DNA from: Fibrobacterota bacterium
GTDB taxonomy: Bacteria > Fibrobacterota > Chitinivibrionia > Chitinivibrionales > Chitinispirillaceae
Direction of reading: 5' to 3'
Assembly (NCBI GenBank): GCA_023412475.1
Contig: JAEYNR010000080.1
Span: 10,158-74,157, forward strand
Length of the DNA stretch: 64,000 nt
The notes below the pieces were generated by a model. That model saw only the letters and a program-made list of their open reading frames with translations. It made no database searches and was not told the DNA's origin. The position numbers and the translations under genes were made by a program. Shown here piece after piece: positions 55,608-64,000 of the stretch. Within the stretch, counting starts at the first letter, position 1, and every line of letters begins with the position of its first letter.

Positions 55608-55986
55608 TTCCATCATACCAGTTGCCTTCTGCAAAGGCAAAGCATGTTGAGAAATAGTTTTTCAGAAAATGTGACAAATGATAAATCGGTGACGGCAATA
55701 AAAATGGTTTCAATACCGGTTTTCAACATTTCAGGCTTTGCATTTTAAGTATTTTAGGTGGGTATTAGGTAAGATTTCCCTTAATTCTGCCCCATTACTT
55801 ATCGTAATCTGTTACCATTATGTATTTTTTCAGTAGTTACTTATCTATGGATTAATATTAACATTTTCAAATCGACTGTATACTTTGAAATCAAATAGCG
55901 TGAGTGTGTTTTAAATTGCAACAATACGGCTAACACCACTCACCCTTATTTTGAAAAAAGTTACAAAGTGCAGTTAATAAGCACAA
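55608..55986. other. Spacer, nothing recognised
   Basis: AT-rich sequence between the IstB fragment and the stop of the minus-strand hypothetical gene. No gene or repeat was identified. Confidence 0.5.
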
Positions 55987-56973
55987 TTAGTCAGGACAAT
56001 TTGGTCTTGGACTGAATGTAGGGTAACAACCCCTAAACATCGTTGTAAAAGGTAGTTCTGCCGGAATGTCAACATTATAGTTAGTTTTTACCCATTTACT
56101 AAAATCTCTCCAGTACTCTTTAGCAATTACTAAACTGGCAGTATCACGTTTATACAAAGTGTAAGATGCACTATCTAACCTAACATTAAGAATTGGCGAA
56201 ATTTTATGATATCTTCGCAATTCAATTATTATATCCTGTTGATATGTTCCGCTTGTACACTTGGCACATGTTGTATACGTTGTTATATCGTATGGTGGTA
56301 AATAAAAATCCCGCAGTACTACTTGTACTGCTTTTTTAACACCAGTTTGCAATAATTGAGATGCAATGGTCCTTTTGTGAATACTGTAATCTTTTGAATG
56401 ATATCGATTAATAAGCGTATCCAATGCCGAAGAATCAAATGCCGCATTCATAGCATATACATCACCCTTAAAGTTGCGCATCGTGTCAATTTCTGCGTTA
56501 GTCGGATTTAATAATGTTATTAAAGTGTATTTTGAGTAATTATTTATTGTTTTTGCCTTGTAAATTTTATCTTTTAGCAAAGCGCTGTTAGCTTTTAATG
56601 TCTCAAATAAAGTATATTTTTGAAGGTAGCTGAAAGCGCTTAATTCCATATCGCTATCTCCACAGTTAAGTAGAGAAAGTAGAAAATTAAAGTGCATAGT
56701 ATCGGAAATAGCAGAATTACCAGTTATACTACTTGAGAATTGGCGTATACAAACAAAGTATCTAGAAAGAGCTTCTTTTTTTGTGCTATCAGTAGTAGCA
56801 ACACATATTCTATCTATGATTTTATTATCGAAATCATCAGGCTTCAAGGATTGTTTTAAAAGTGTTCGATTGTTTTTGATGATATTTATCGCAGCATCAA
56901 AACGTCCATTCCCATATGCGATGAGATGTGAAAACAAAAAAATATGGAAAAATATTGGATTAAGTATACGCAT
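55987..56973 (-). CDS. Exported protein of unknown function, 328 residues
   Basis: From the ATG at 56973 it begins with a signal peptide (MRILNPIFFHIFLFSHLIAY). The rest looks largely helical (AAINIIKNNRTLLKQSL, LSAFSYLQKYTLFETLKANS) with four cysteines in a short central segment and near the C-terminus (YTTCAKCTSGTY, RGCYPTFSPRPNCPD). GGAG lies ten bases before ATG and the start codon overlaps the stop of the upstream metallopeptidase-like frame (TGATG), so they are translationally coupled. I do not recognise the family. Confidence 0.7.
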   Translation of the reverse strand: MRILNPIFFHIFLFSHLIAYGNGRFDAAINIIKNNRTLLKQSLKPDDFDNKIIDRICVATTDSTKKEALSRYFVCIRQFSSSITGNSAISDTMHFNFLLSLLNCGDSDMELSAFSYLQKYTLFETLKANSALLKDKIYKAKTINNYSKYTLITLLNPTNAEIDTMRNFKGDVYAMNAAFDSSALDTLINRYHSKDYSIHKRTIASQLLQTGVKKAVQVVLRDFYLPPYDITTYTTCAKCTSGTYQQDIIIELRRYHKISPILNVRLDSASYTLYKRDTASLVIAKEYWRDFSKWVKTNYNVDIPAELPFTTMFRGCYPTFSPRPNCPD

Positions 56974-57372
56974 CAAAATGTCGCTCCGTTTATGGATGCC
57001 CATTGCATCAGTTTCCCACCACCGGATTTTGTGAATTCTCTGTAGCGTAATATCTCATAATCCGACCAGAAACCCATATAGTACATCAAATTGTACTCAT
57101 CATCGATAATATCGAATAAATGCTGAGTAGCTCGTAACATATGCAAATATTCGTGTGCGACAGTTTTTTTGGATGCGTCCCCAGCTATCGCAGCAAATTT
57201 TCCGTCACCTGTTGTTATTCCTGCAATGGTTCCACTCGAACTGTGGACGATGAACTCTTGTTCAAGAACTACAATACCATTTTTGACGTTATTCCAATAA
57301 TTTCTACCACTAGGCCCTGACCAAGACGTTAAAGTTACGAATTCATCATCTGGGTGAGGTGTACCAGCTTCA
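56973..57372 (-). pseudogene. Frameshifted continuation of the CBM3 protein: HExxH metallopeptidase-like domain
   Basis: On the minus strand an open frame without its own start codon runs from the A5/T5 tract at 57373-57377 to TGA at 56973-56975. It reads NEAGTPHPDDEFVTLTSWSG, then KTVAHEYLHMLRATQHL with the zinc-binding pattern H-E-x-x-H, then YMGFWSDYEILRYREF. Its upstream end fits directly onto the main CBM3 frame if one base is gained or lost in the homopolymer. It is therefore probably the C-terminal domain of that protein, separated by a frameshift or a sequencing error. Confidence 0.6.
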
Positions 57373-58906
57373 TTTTTGTAACTTCAAGATTGTAAGATGT
57401 TGTGCCACACTGATCTGGGTTGCTCAGTAAAATCGGGATATCGGTAATTGTGCCCATTAGAGGTATAGTGTCTGTTGCGCTTTGGCCATTAATGATCACG
57501 GTTGTACCACTTGGAGTGATGGTTTTTATTGTTAACGTTGCTGTTACATCGGGGACTGCTGCTTTATAATCAAGCACAGTTGGATCGAAAGAAGGGGTGG
57601 TTGCCCATTCTGAATGCCAGAGATCTTGCAGTAATGGTGGTTTGCATACTACGGAACCCGGTTCGACAACCACTTTTTTGCCATACAAAGCACCATTAAC
57701 ATTAGTATTTGAATACACATGCACTTCTGAAGCTGGGCAAATAATATTTCCGTAAATCTGGCAGTTATTACCAATGAATACCTGATCGGTTTGCGTACTG
57801 TATATTTTTATAGAATAAGGATATGCAATACCATTTTCAAAACTCATTGTGGTGCGATCACCAAACCTTAAAAGCGAATTTACGTTTAAGTTAAGCCTTT
57901 CGGTATTACTCACTTTTAATATGATCGAAACATCTGTTTCTAAAAGGAATTTATCAAAAGAATAATCACCTGGATGCAGGATAACCGTAGAACGTGAAAA
58001 AGCATGAAAATCCTTATACAAGCCAGGTGCAAGATCGATTGTCCCATCGTCATTAACCGTTCTATCAATAGTTCCAAATAAAACGGGATTTGTTTTTATT
58101 TGTGGAATTTCTAATTGAGCCTTTGAACGGATAATACCATTAACAACGATTCCGTTTTGTGTATTTACCATACCACTTGCTATTGCATCGCCTTTGATGG
58201 TATCGTCCGACCGTAAAAAAATGGCACCGCTGGAATAAGCATTTCCATTAACTACTGCGTTAGCTCCAACTTCGACATATACACCAGAACCAATATCCCC
58301 ACCTTTAATGGAAACTCTATCCCGAATATCTGTATATTCTTTTGAGAGGACTGCAAAGTCATGTGTGCCTGTAGATACTTTTGGAGGTTGTGGTAAACGA
58401 GCTGAATCGGCTGGTGTATTACCGTAAATTAGAGCACCAGAAGAAGAGTAAACTGGGATATTCCCATTCAGAGTAAAAGTTGATAAACCCGTATTGGAGA
58501 AGTCGTTTGATTTATCCCATGCAGACCAGTTGCTATAATGGAGGCCGATAACTTTGCCATCCAAATTAGGTTTAACCTGCCCGGGGTTGAGAGTCGAACC
58601 GGTGAAATCAAAGCGTACACGGTAATTCCCATTGTTGAGATTCTCTATTGTGGATGAAGCGTCTGGAGTATAATAATCATCAAGAATAGGGGTTTGATTA
58701 AGTTCTGTAGTAAAATAATAATAACAATAAAAATTTGATATCGGTTCATCTCCGATATTCTGGATGTAAAAACGTGGTTTTGCAATATTTGTTTCAAACA
58801 GGCCTTCGTCTTTTGAAAAAACACGGAGTGAGATAGTCGCGAAAGCAGTTTGGACAAGCATGCAGCCTAAAAATAGACTACACGTAAATTGGCGTAATGT
58901 GTGCAT
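57335..58906 (-). CDS. Secreted CBM3-like / beta-helix / cadherin-like protein (frameshifted at 3' end)
   Basis: A 523-residue exported protein. Signal peptide about 1-23 (VQTAFA). Residues about 27-145 resemble a family 3 cellulose-binding module (LRVFSKDEGLFETNIAKPRF, YIQNIGDEPISNF, VIGLHYSNWSAW). Residues about 195-430 form a repetitive beta-helix of polymer or adhesin type (VYVEVGANAVVNGNAYSSG, VFIGNNCQIYGNIICPASEV). Residues about 433-512 are a cadherin-like beta-sandwich (FDPTVLDYKAAVPDVTATLT). The last 12 codons are out of frame: the natural continuation is the HExxH domain in the next frame at 56973-57372. AGGAG lies five bases before ATG. Intact it would be about 640 residues with cellulose binding and a metallopeptidase-like domain. 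Confidence 0.75.
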   Translation of the reverse strand: MHTLRQFTCSLFLGCMLVQTAFATISLRVFSKDEGLFETNIAKPRFYIQNIGDEPISNFYCYYYFTTELNQTPILDDYYTPDASSTIENLNNGNYRVRFDFTGSTLNPGQVKPNLDGKVIGLHYSNWSAWDKSNDFSNTGLSTFTLNGNIPVYSSSGALIYGNTPADSARLPQPPKVSTGTHDFAVLSKEYTDIRDRVSIKGGDIGSGVYVEVGANAVVNGNAYSSGAIFLRSDDTIKGDAIASGMVNTQNGIVVNGIIRSKAQLEIPQIKTNPVLFGTIDRTVNDDGTIDLAPGLYKDFHAFSRSTVILHPGDYSFDKFLLETDVSIILKVSNTERLNLNVNSLLRFGDRTTMSFENGIAYPYSIKIYSTQTDQVFIGNNCQIYGNIICPASEVHVYSNTNVNGALYGKKVVVEPGSVVCKPPLLQDLWHSEWATTPSFDPTVLDYKAAVPDVTATLTIKTITPSGTTVIINGQSATDTIPLMGTITDIPILLSNPDQCGTTSYNLEVTKMKLVHLTQMMNS

Positions 58907-59300
58907 AGATGCTCCTATGGTTTAATTTTTAATTTTCATTTTGGTCTCTTACTAAGTTTTAATACAGGACTGGATTTCAAATTGTTTCTGCCAATTACAG
59001 TTGGTAATTTTTTTCTTTACCATGAATTGTAATAAATTTCGCAATTTCGAAATATAATTTATTGATTCACTTTTTTTAAAAGTTGTTTTGCCAAATGAAA
59101 CTTTATTTTCACCGTTGAATTTTATTCACTTTCATCCCATAGAGTCTTTGTTAAAGACTACATACATTTTTGCGTAGCAAATCATTTGTAAGTGATTACT
59201 AAGCTGTTGAAAATACAATGTTTAAGACGTGTGTCTTTTAGTAAATGTTTCTAAATAAAAAAATGAAGCACAATAATTTTATGTCAATTTTTTTGACACA
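58907..59300. other. Spacer, nothing recognised
   Basis: About 390 AT-rich bases upstream of the CBM3 protein gene. No gene or clear repeat; it should carry that gene's promoter. Confidence 0.5.
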
Positions 59301-59585
59301 TTAGCGCTGTGCAACGATTTCCGGCTTTGCCGGCTTAGGAAAAGTAATGATTTTGTATGTTTTTACTGTTTTATTTGGGTCTGCGCCTGCATATTCCCCT
59401 TTTTGGGATATAAGTTTCTGGTGCAGGTCTTCAAATGCATCAGAAATGTATTTAAGGAATATTAATCCTAAAAAAATATGCTTATATTCGGCGGCATCAA
59501 TATTTTTACGGAGTTTGTCGGCAGCTTTCCAGAGCTGTTTTTCGATAGGTTCTTCCTGTGATTTTACTTCTTTAGCTTTTGCCAT
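59301..59585 (-). pseudogene. hsdM: Truncated type I restriction-modification methylase HsdM
   Basis: The N-terminal 70 residues are the helical start of HsdM (EKQLWKAADKLRKNIDAAEY, KHIFLGLIFLKYISDAFEDL). Full HsdM is about 500 residues with an N6-adenine methyltransferase domain, which is absent here: after residue 70 the sequence diverges and stops at TAA 59301. No hsdS or hsdR is present. It is a relic. Confidence 0.75.
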
Positions 59586-59944
59586 TATTGCCTTCTTACA
59601 CTGAGAAACAGTAAAAATTAATTTTTGAACAGAATTTTAAATTATATTAAATACCTTCTTTCGGCCTCCATTTAATCGATAAAATTTAAAAAATCTGCAT
59701 GAATTTCTATGTTTTTGGAAATAATGGAAAACCACCGCCTGAAAAATGCCCCTGGCCATTTTTCAGGTACATGAAAAAGCACGACCAATATCTATCTCGC
59801 CGCCCAGTCGGTGTTTGGCCGCAGGACAGGAATAATCTCCGTTTGCAGGCTTCTGAGTCGTAATCATTTCATAAAACCGACATGTTTGACGTTTTGTATA
59901 ACATTTGCTATACTATGATCGAATTATTGTTATAAGGAGGTTTC
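59586..59944. other. Spacer with hairpin and toxin-antitoxin promoter
   Basis: Holds a perfect 10-bp inverted repeat (CTGAAAAATG 59739-59748, CATTTTTCAG 59757-59766) and the promoter at 59886-59914. A short minus-strand frame (EIIPVLRPNTDWAAR, near 59810-59860) may be gene debris. Confidence 0.5.
59886..59914 (+). promoter_or_regulatory. Sigma-70-like promoter of the toxin-antitoxin pair
   Basis: TTGACG (59886-59891), 17-base spacer, TATACT (59909-59914), 31 bases before the antitoxin start. TATAAC at 59897 and GTTATA near 59929 form an inverted pair across the -10 box, a plausible autoregulatory operator. AAGGAGG precedes the ATG. Confidence 0.75.
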
Positions 59945-60172
59945 ATGCAGAAGGTTAATATCAGAGATTTAATGCATAATTTTTCCAGATATCTTAAGGA
60001 TGTGAAAGAGGGCGAGTGTATTACAATCCTCGAAAGGAATAAACCGGTTGCCGACATTGTTCCACATAATCCAAATATCCGGTATCCGGGATGGAAGCGA
60101 ACTATTACAAAACTGTCGGTTTCCGGGGAAAGTTTTTCTGAAACGGTAGTAAAGAACAGGGAACAGGAATAA
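59945..60172 (+). CDS. Phd/YefM-type antitoxin
   Basis: A 75-residue antitoxin with the Phd/YefM N-terminal DNA-binding pattern (VNIRDLMHNFSRYLKDVKEG, ITILERNKPVADIVP). The C-terminal third would bind and neutralise the toxin. Its stop overlaps the toxin start (TAATG), a typical coupled arrangement. It probably represses its own promoter with the toxin. Confidence 0.9.
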   Translation: MQKVNIRDLMHNFSRYLKDVKEGECITILERNKPVADIVPHNPNIRYPGWKRTITKLSVSGESFSETVVKNREQE

Positions 60173-60588
60173 TGAGGGCGTTTATTGACACATCTTCTCT
60201 ATTTAAAAAATATGTGGATGAAAAAGGTGCTGATACATTTGATGCGCTTCTTTTACCGGTGACTGAAATTATCATAGCGCCAATTACTCTGTTTGAAATC
60301 AATTCAATAATTGAACGAAGGCTTCGGGAAAAAATATTGGACACCGCTGATGCTGCCTGGATTGAAAAAGAGTTCATGCTGGACCTGAATTTTTATGGAG
60401 TTGTTGAATTTAACGAGAATTTGAATTCAGAATGTATTCGGGTAATAAGAAAGTACCAGATGAAGGTACTCGACGGAATTCAACTTTCTTCAGCCATTGT
60501 TGTTAAACCTGATGTGTTTATTGTTTCTGATAAACAACTTTATAACACCGCTATAAAAGAGTTGAAGCGGGTGGAATTTGTGGGATGA
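60172..60588 (+). CDS. vapC: VapC-like PIN-domain toxin
   Basis: A 138-residue PIN-domain ribonuclease. The acidic active-site residues are in place: D6 (FIDTSSLF), E42 (LFEINSII), D101 (KVLDGIQLSSA) and D120 (VSDKQL). It should cleave RNA when free of antitoxin. It is the only apparently complete mobile-type defence or addiction module in the decayed block after tRNA-Arg. Confidence 0.9.
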   Translation: MRAFIDTSSLFKKYVDEKGADTFDALLLPVTEIIIAPITLFEINSIIERRLREKILDTADAAWIEKEFMLDLNFYGVVEFNENLNSECIRVIRKYQMKVLDGIQLSSAIVVKPDVFIVSDKQLYNTAIKELKRVEFVG

Positions 60589-60737
60589 TACTTTTTTGAG
60601 ATTACCTCAGATTATTGGAACCTTAAACTATTGTTATCCGTTTATTTTTTTAAAAATACCTTCGGCGTTTTCTAACCTACAATTTACAACACATAAATTA
60701 ACGTTATGATAATTGCTCCGGAACAATGAAATGATAA

Positions 60738-60923
60738 GGGTCAAACTGCCCATATGGTTACTCCAAAGACTCGGTTGTTGAAGAAATCCGCGAGACACGG
60801 CGGAAAATTTTCAAGGAATTCGACAATGACCCGTATAAATTCGGCAAATTCCTTGCGAAGCGACAGGAAATGAGCAAGAGCAAAGTAAGCCTTGAAAAAA
60901 GAGCGTTAACAAAAAATAAATAA
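60738..60923 (+). pseudogene. Remnant of a small antitoxin-like protein
   Basis: An open frame without start codon reads YSKDSVVEEIRETRRKIFKE, then FDNDPYKFGKFLAKRQEMSK and stops at TAA 60921-60923. The DSVVEEIRETRRK start resembles small toxin-antitoxin partner proteins of the type DPIVEEVRxxRE. A stop (TAA 60735-60737) precedes it, so the beginning is lost. Confidence 0.4.
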
Positions 60924-61252
60924 AAACCGGCATGTTTTAATTTCACCACCATCAATCGGCAGCGAAAACCATTTCTGCTCTTTTTTGCCCTACCTGCCGA
61001 AAAACCGAAGCCACACATTGATTAAAGCCCAATTATCTTCATATATATCAACAGCTTTTCCATCATTCCTCCATCTTCTTTTTTCCTTGAATTGTCAATT
61101 TGAATGGCAATATGCGTGCTACTGATGTATTATTTAGGCATATACGTCTGCGTTGGGAAGTTCTCGAAAAAGACCATCACTTCCGGTTTATGGGGTTTTT
61201 CACCGGAAAGAATGCTTTAACCTAAAAACATGGCAAAGCGAAAGAGGTAGGG
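60924..61252. other. Spacer, nothing recognised
   Basis: A 329-base spacer before the FISUMP gene. No feature beyond the AGAGG ribosome binding site at its right end. Confidence 0.5.
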
Positions 61253-62560
61253 ATGAATCAGGTGTGGTTGACTGAATTACGTTTTCTGGCAAATACAGTG
61301 TTGCTGTTAGCTGCAGTCGGTGCGGGGATTTGCCAGGCTGCTTCGATAACCATAAGTGGTCATGTAATGGATACGGCTGGAGCAGCTATTGCCGGTGCAT
61401 CTGTTGTCCTTTCCTCGAACGGCACTGAGGTATTGACTGGTACCGATGGATCGTTTTCGATTGAAAAAAGTGCTGCGGCAATATCAGCACCGGATTTCCA
61501 TACCGTTATTCCCAAGGATGGTTCCATTGCCATTCAGGGTGGAAAAATCCGGGTGAACACAACAGAGCGTGCGACAGCGCTATCGGTAAAAGCTTACGAA
61601 ATGAACGGACGGCTGCTTTTTCAAAAACAGTACACTCTCGTTCCGGGAGAGAATGCCTTTCCACTGCCGGTACGAGGCAGCAATATTCAAATCTGTCGAA
61701 TTACATTTGGTAATCACCGTGTAACCGTTAAGCATATTCCCTCCATCAATTTGACAACAGTAACAGAGGAATCATCTCTTTACAATAACATGCAGTCGCG
61801 CCGTGCGGCTACTATGCAGGTGTCATCGGATATAATCAATGTCTTTAAAGAAGGAATGCTTGACTATCATACGACGGTTTTTGGTCGTGATACTTCCGGA
61901 ATCATCATAACCATGCTGCCATCCGCTGGAACTGTGACCGACGCTGATGGCAACATTTATCAGAGTGTGCGTATTGGTGATCAAGTGTGGACAACCGAAA
62001 ACCTGAGAACGACTAAATACAATGACAATTCTCCTATTCCATGCATTACCGATAATAACGAATGGTCACGCTGTACTACCGGAGCATATTGCAGTTATAA
62101 GAACAATGTTTCAAATGTGGCGATCTATGGTCTTCTCTACAACTGGTATGCAATTGTGACCGGAAAACTCGCACCTGAAGGGTGGCGAATCTCGTTGGCA
62201 AGCGATTGGGATACCCTGAAAGAGGCAATAACTACTCAAATGGTCGGTTACACTGTTTTAAATTCTGCAAAAATAGCAGGGAGAACTCACTGGGCACCGT
62301 CAACAGGTGTCTCGGTACCGGGAAATATAACCGACAGTACCAATTTGTACGGTTTTAATGCTCTTCCAGGGGGCATGCGGAATATCGATGGCAGTTTTAT
62401 TTTTCTTGATACAAATACCACCTGGTGGACTGCCACTCCTGATACTGCTATTGCAGAAGGCGCTGAGGGACGAAGGCTTATCTACAGCTACAACTTTCTA
62501 TGGGAAAGCAGTTTCTACAAACGATGTGGCTTATCGATTCGATTAGTGCGGGACCTGTGA
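61253..62560 (+). CDS. FISUMP-domain secreted protein
   Basis: A 435-residue exported protein. Signal segment about 10-29 (NTVLLLAAVGAGICQAA). Residues about 31-90 are a carboxypeptidase-regulatory-like fold (GHVMDTAGAAIAGASVVLSS). Residues about 225-433 form the Fibrobacter major paralogous domain: VTDADGNIYQSVRIGDQVW, TTENLRTTKYNDN, YGLLYNWYAI, LAPEGWRISLASDWDTL, GFNALPGGMRNIDGSF, WWTATPD and SIRLVRDL. This domain is a C-type-lectin-like fold found in large numbers in Fibrobacter; its ligand is unknown. The middle (about 95-165) has a sorting-tail-like segment (VKAYEMNGRLLFQKQY), unusually placed inside the protein. Confidence 0.9.
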   Translation: MNQVWLTELRFLANTVLLLAAVGAGICQAASITISGHVMDTAGAAIAGASVVLSSNGTEVLTGTDGSFSIEKSAAAISAPDFHTVIPKDGSIAIQGGKIRVNTTERATALSVKAYEMNGRLLFQKQYTLVPGENAFPLPVRGSNIQICRITFGNHRVTVKHIPSINLTTVTEESSLYNNMQSRRAATMQVSSDIINVFKEGMLDYHTTVFGRDTSGIIITMLPSAGTVTDADGNIYQSVRIGDQVWTTENLRTTKYNDNSPIPCITDNNEWSRCTTGAYCSYKNNVSNVAIYGLLYNWYAIVTGKLAPEGWRISLASDWDTLKEAITTQMVGYTVLNSAKIAGRTHWAPSTGVSVPGNITDSTNLYGFNALPGGMRNIDGSFIFLDTNTTWWTATPDTAIAEGAEGRRLIYSYNFLWESSFYKRCGLSIRLVRDL

Positions 62561-62608
62561 GCATATTCCGGATTGATCTCACGCGAAGCCGCGAAGTAAG
62601 ACATGAGA

Positions 62609-64000
62609 TTAACGATTCAGAATCATTCGCGTTAGATATGTTTCTCCTCGCGTTTGCAACCGCAAGATGAAGGTTCCGTTTGTTGTACCATCTCCCTGCC
62701 ATATCACATATGGACTTGCAGTTCCGCGGGAATAATGAAGACGTTTCCCTTTAAGATCAAACACCGTGAGAGCAAAACCGGAAGGCTTTTCAAAAATAAA
62801 AGTCGCTTTACCATTAGAATTAAAAAACAGCACCGGAGTGTTTGGAGCCCTTTTTGAAGAAGTGGGAATGAGGATTTTGTTGGTAGTAAATTCGTATGCT
62901 CCGATATCGATACTGCTTCCTTTGGGACGGACAATTCCATCCCGGTCTATAGATGGGGCAAGATCTGCAACACCGGCATCAATTGCATCGCAACCATTTT
63001 TCAAATGCAGGTTACCGGCATTGTAATCGACAAAAAAGTCAGCGTAATTTTTCACTACGATATTATGATCCGAAATTACTCCCTGCGCCGATACATTCAT
63101 CGCTGTAGTCAGATTGTTTCTCACGATGCAACCAGTGGAGGGTGTTCCGCTTTTATGATCACTGATTCTGATCCAGGGTGGGCCGGGTTTTTCCTGATTG
63201 ATATCTACTACAGTATTGTTAATGATAATGCAGTTAATTGCACCCGACAAAGTGATACCATGCCAATGATCTGTGATTATTACGTTGTTTTCGACTAGCC
63301 AATCCTCAAACATTCCATCAAAACAGCCTATCCCCTGAAGAGTTCCCAGATGTGGCTGATTAGGATCTTCGTAATTAATGATCGTATTACCACGCAAAAC
63401 CACCCCGCGTACAACACCGGTTCCTACTATTCCACTGTCTCCCACCGACCACGACTGAAAACCATCATCATGGTTGGCATTGACTGCATAGCAATTTTTA
63501 ATAGTGTTATACTGGAACGTGCAATAATCACCAAGGCCCCGCATACCATCCCCGGCAAAATTTTCCACGATGTTGTTCTCCACTAAGCAGGAATCGCCAT
63601 TGACAGTGATACCAAATCGGACATTTTTAAAATAGATACCCCTGGCAACCATCCTGTTTCCAGGAAGCGATATCCCGTTGCACGACAGACTGTCCCACTG
63701 TGCCGCGGTCCATGATGAAGCATCCGGAACCGAATAGGCAGTGCACGCCTCAGCTACACAGTCATAGCTTTTCCCTGTCCAATTATGTGAAGAAAACTGG
63801 ATCAGTGTCTTTACACGGTACGGCTGAACAAAAAAAGGACTTATGGCAAGGCCCTTTACTATCCATTTACAGCAGGAGCGGAGTTCTAAACTGGATATTT
63901 TAGGACTGTGACCTTTTTCCGCCATTATAGTGATGTAATCGTCATTATAGTATTCTATGGCAAGTATTTCTCCGTGAAATCCGCTTCTTAGAACAAGAGT
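62609..64000 (-). CDS. Right-handed parallel beta-helix surface protein (partial, runs off the window)
   Basis: The frame is open from 64000 to the stop at 62609, so the N-terminus is outside the window; the ATG at 63925 is internal. Beta-helix coils contain repeated asparagine ladders (GDSCLVENNIVENFAGDGMR, CTFQYNTIKNCYAVNANHDD, DWLVENNVIITDHWHGITLS, INCIIINNTVVDINQ). These resemble pectate-lyase-like or chondroitinase B-like proteins. A DIGAYEF motif ends the helix. A sorting-type tail follows (FALTVFDLKGKRLHYS to FILRLQTRG). Catalytic residues cannot be assigned. It is convergent with the FISUMP gene. Confidence 0.82.
   Translation of the reverse strand, partial: TLVLRSGFHGEILAIEYYNDDYITIMAEKGHSPKISSLELRSCCKWIVKGLAISPFFVQPYRVKTLIQFSSHNWTGKSYDCVAEACTAYSVPDASSWTAAQWDSLSCNGISLPGNRMVARGIYFKNVRFGITVNGDSCLVENNIVENFAGDGMRGLGDYCTFQYNTIKNCYAVNANHDDGFQSWSVGDSGIVGTGVVRGVVLRGNTIINYEDPNQPHLGTLQGIGCFDGMFEDWLVENNVIITDHWHGITLSGAINCIIINNTVVDINQEKPGPPWIRISDHKSGTPSTGCIVRNNLTTAMNVSAQGVISDHNIVVKNYADFFVDYNAGNLHLKNGCDAIDAGVADLAPSIDRDGIVRPKGSSIDIGAYEFTTNKILIPTSSKRAPNTPVLFFNSNGKATFIFEKPSGFALTVFDLKGKRLHYSRGTASPYVIWQGDGTTNGTFILRLQTRGETYLTRMILNR

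Noticed and set aside
60758..61018. Minus-strand 86-residue gene
   Set aside because: It is antisense to a better plus-strand remnant and has no ribosome binding site or recognisable motif.

Overview
The window looks like chromosomal DNA from a Fibrobacterota-like bacterium (Chitinispirillum/Fibrobacter relatives). It carries several protein families that are strongly associated with that phylum: a fibro-slime domain protein, a FISUMP (Fibrobacter major paralogous domain) protein and a TIGR02147-type regulator. It also has secreted proteins with short beta-sandwich C-terminal sorting tails of the type IX secretion kind. The DNA is moderately AT-rich with long repeat-bearing intergenic spacers. 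No identification was done by database search; all family names come from reading the translations.

Layout. 1-1790: a decayed IS21-type element (istA and istB both broken). 1794-2933: an orphan PAS histidine kinase. 2934-3950: gene debris. 3959-14939: a secreted polysaccharide-degradation cluster on the plus strand (GH30 with a carbohydrate-binding module, TIGR02147 regulator, DUF2341/LamG surface protein, GH127 beta-L-arabinofuranosidase-like, GH31 alpha-glycosidase), plausibly for arabinogalactan or a similar plant polymer. 14940-15890: a striking degenerate tandem array with a strict 63-64 bp period. 15969-22354: a helical protein of unknown function, an exported MBL-fold hydrolase flanked by a direct repeat, and a large subtilase. 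22435-27986 (minus): an operon for a cytosolic cysteine-type sulfatase, its radical-SAM maturase, a DUF202 membrane protein and a BASS-family transporter, with a collapsed YetF gene upstream. 28229-34282 (minus): a CBS protein, a PorV-like barrel/TPR protein and a VWA surface protein.

34722-42386 is a complete F1Fo ATP synthase operon (a-c-b-delta-alpha-gamma-beta-epsilon). Its alpha subunit is fused in frame to a PTS EIIA (PtsN/fructose-type) domain with a predicted phosphorylatable histidine, and its epsilon subunit lacks the inhibitory C-terminal helices. I regard this as the most exciting observation: a phosphotransferase-type sensor covalently attached to the ATP synthase catalytic head. 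It is followed by a nested RNA hairpin, an ankyrin protein, a tiny lysine-rich protein, metF and a 2189-residue fibro-slime adhesin-like protein.

52006-64000: a ThiF-family protein and a tRNA-Arg(CCU), then what looks like a decayed genomic island: a broken Mrr-type restriction enzyme, DUF6717 protein, an IstB fragment, a frameshifted CBM3/beta-helix/metallopeptidase-like surface protein, a truncated HsdM, and an intact Phd/VapC-type toxin-antitoxin pair. The window ends with a FISUMP protein and a parallel beta-helix protein that runs off the right edge. Two families of dispersed intergenic repeats are visible within the window.
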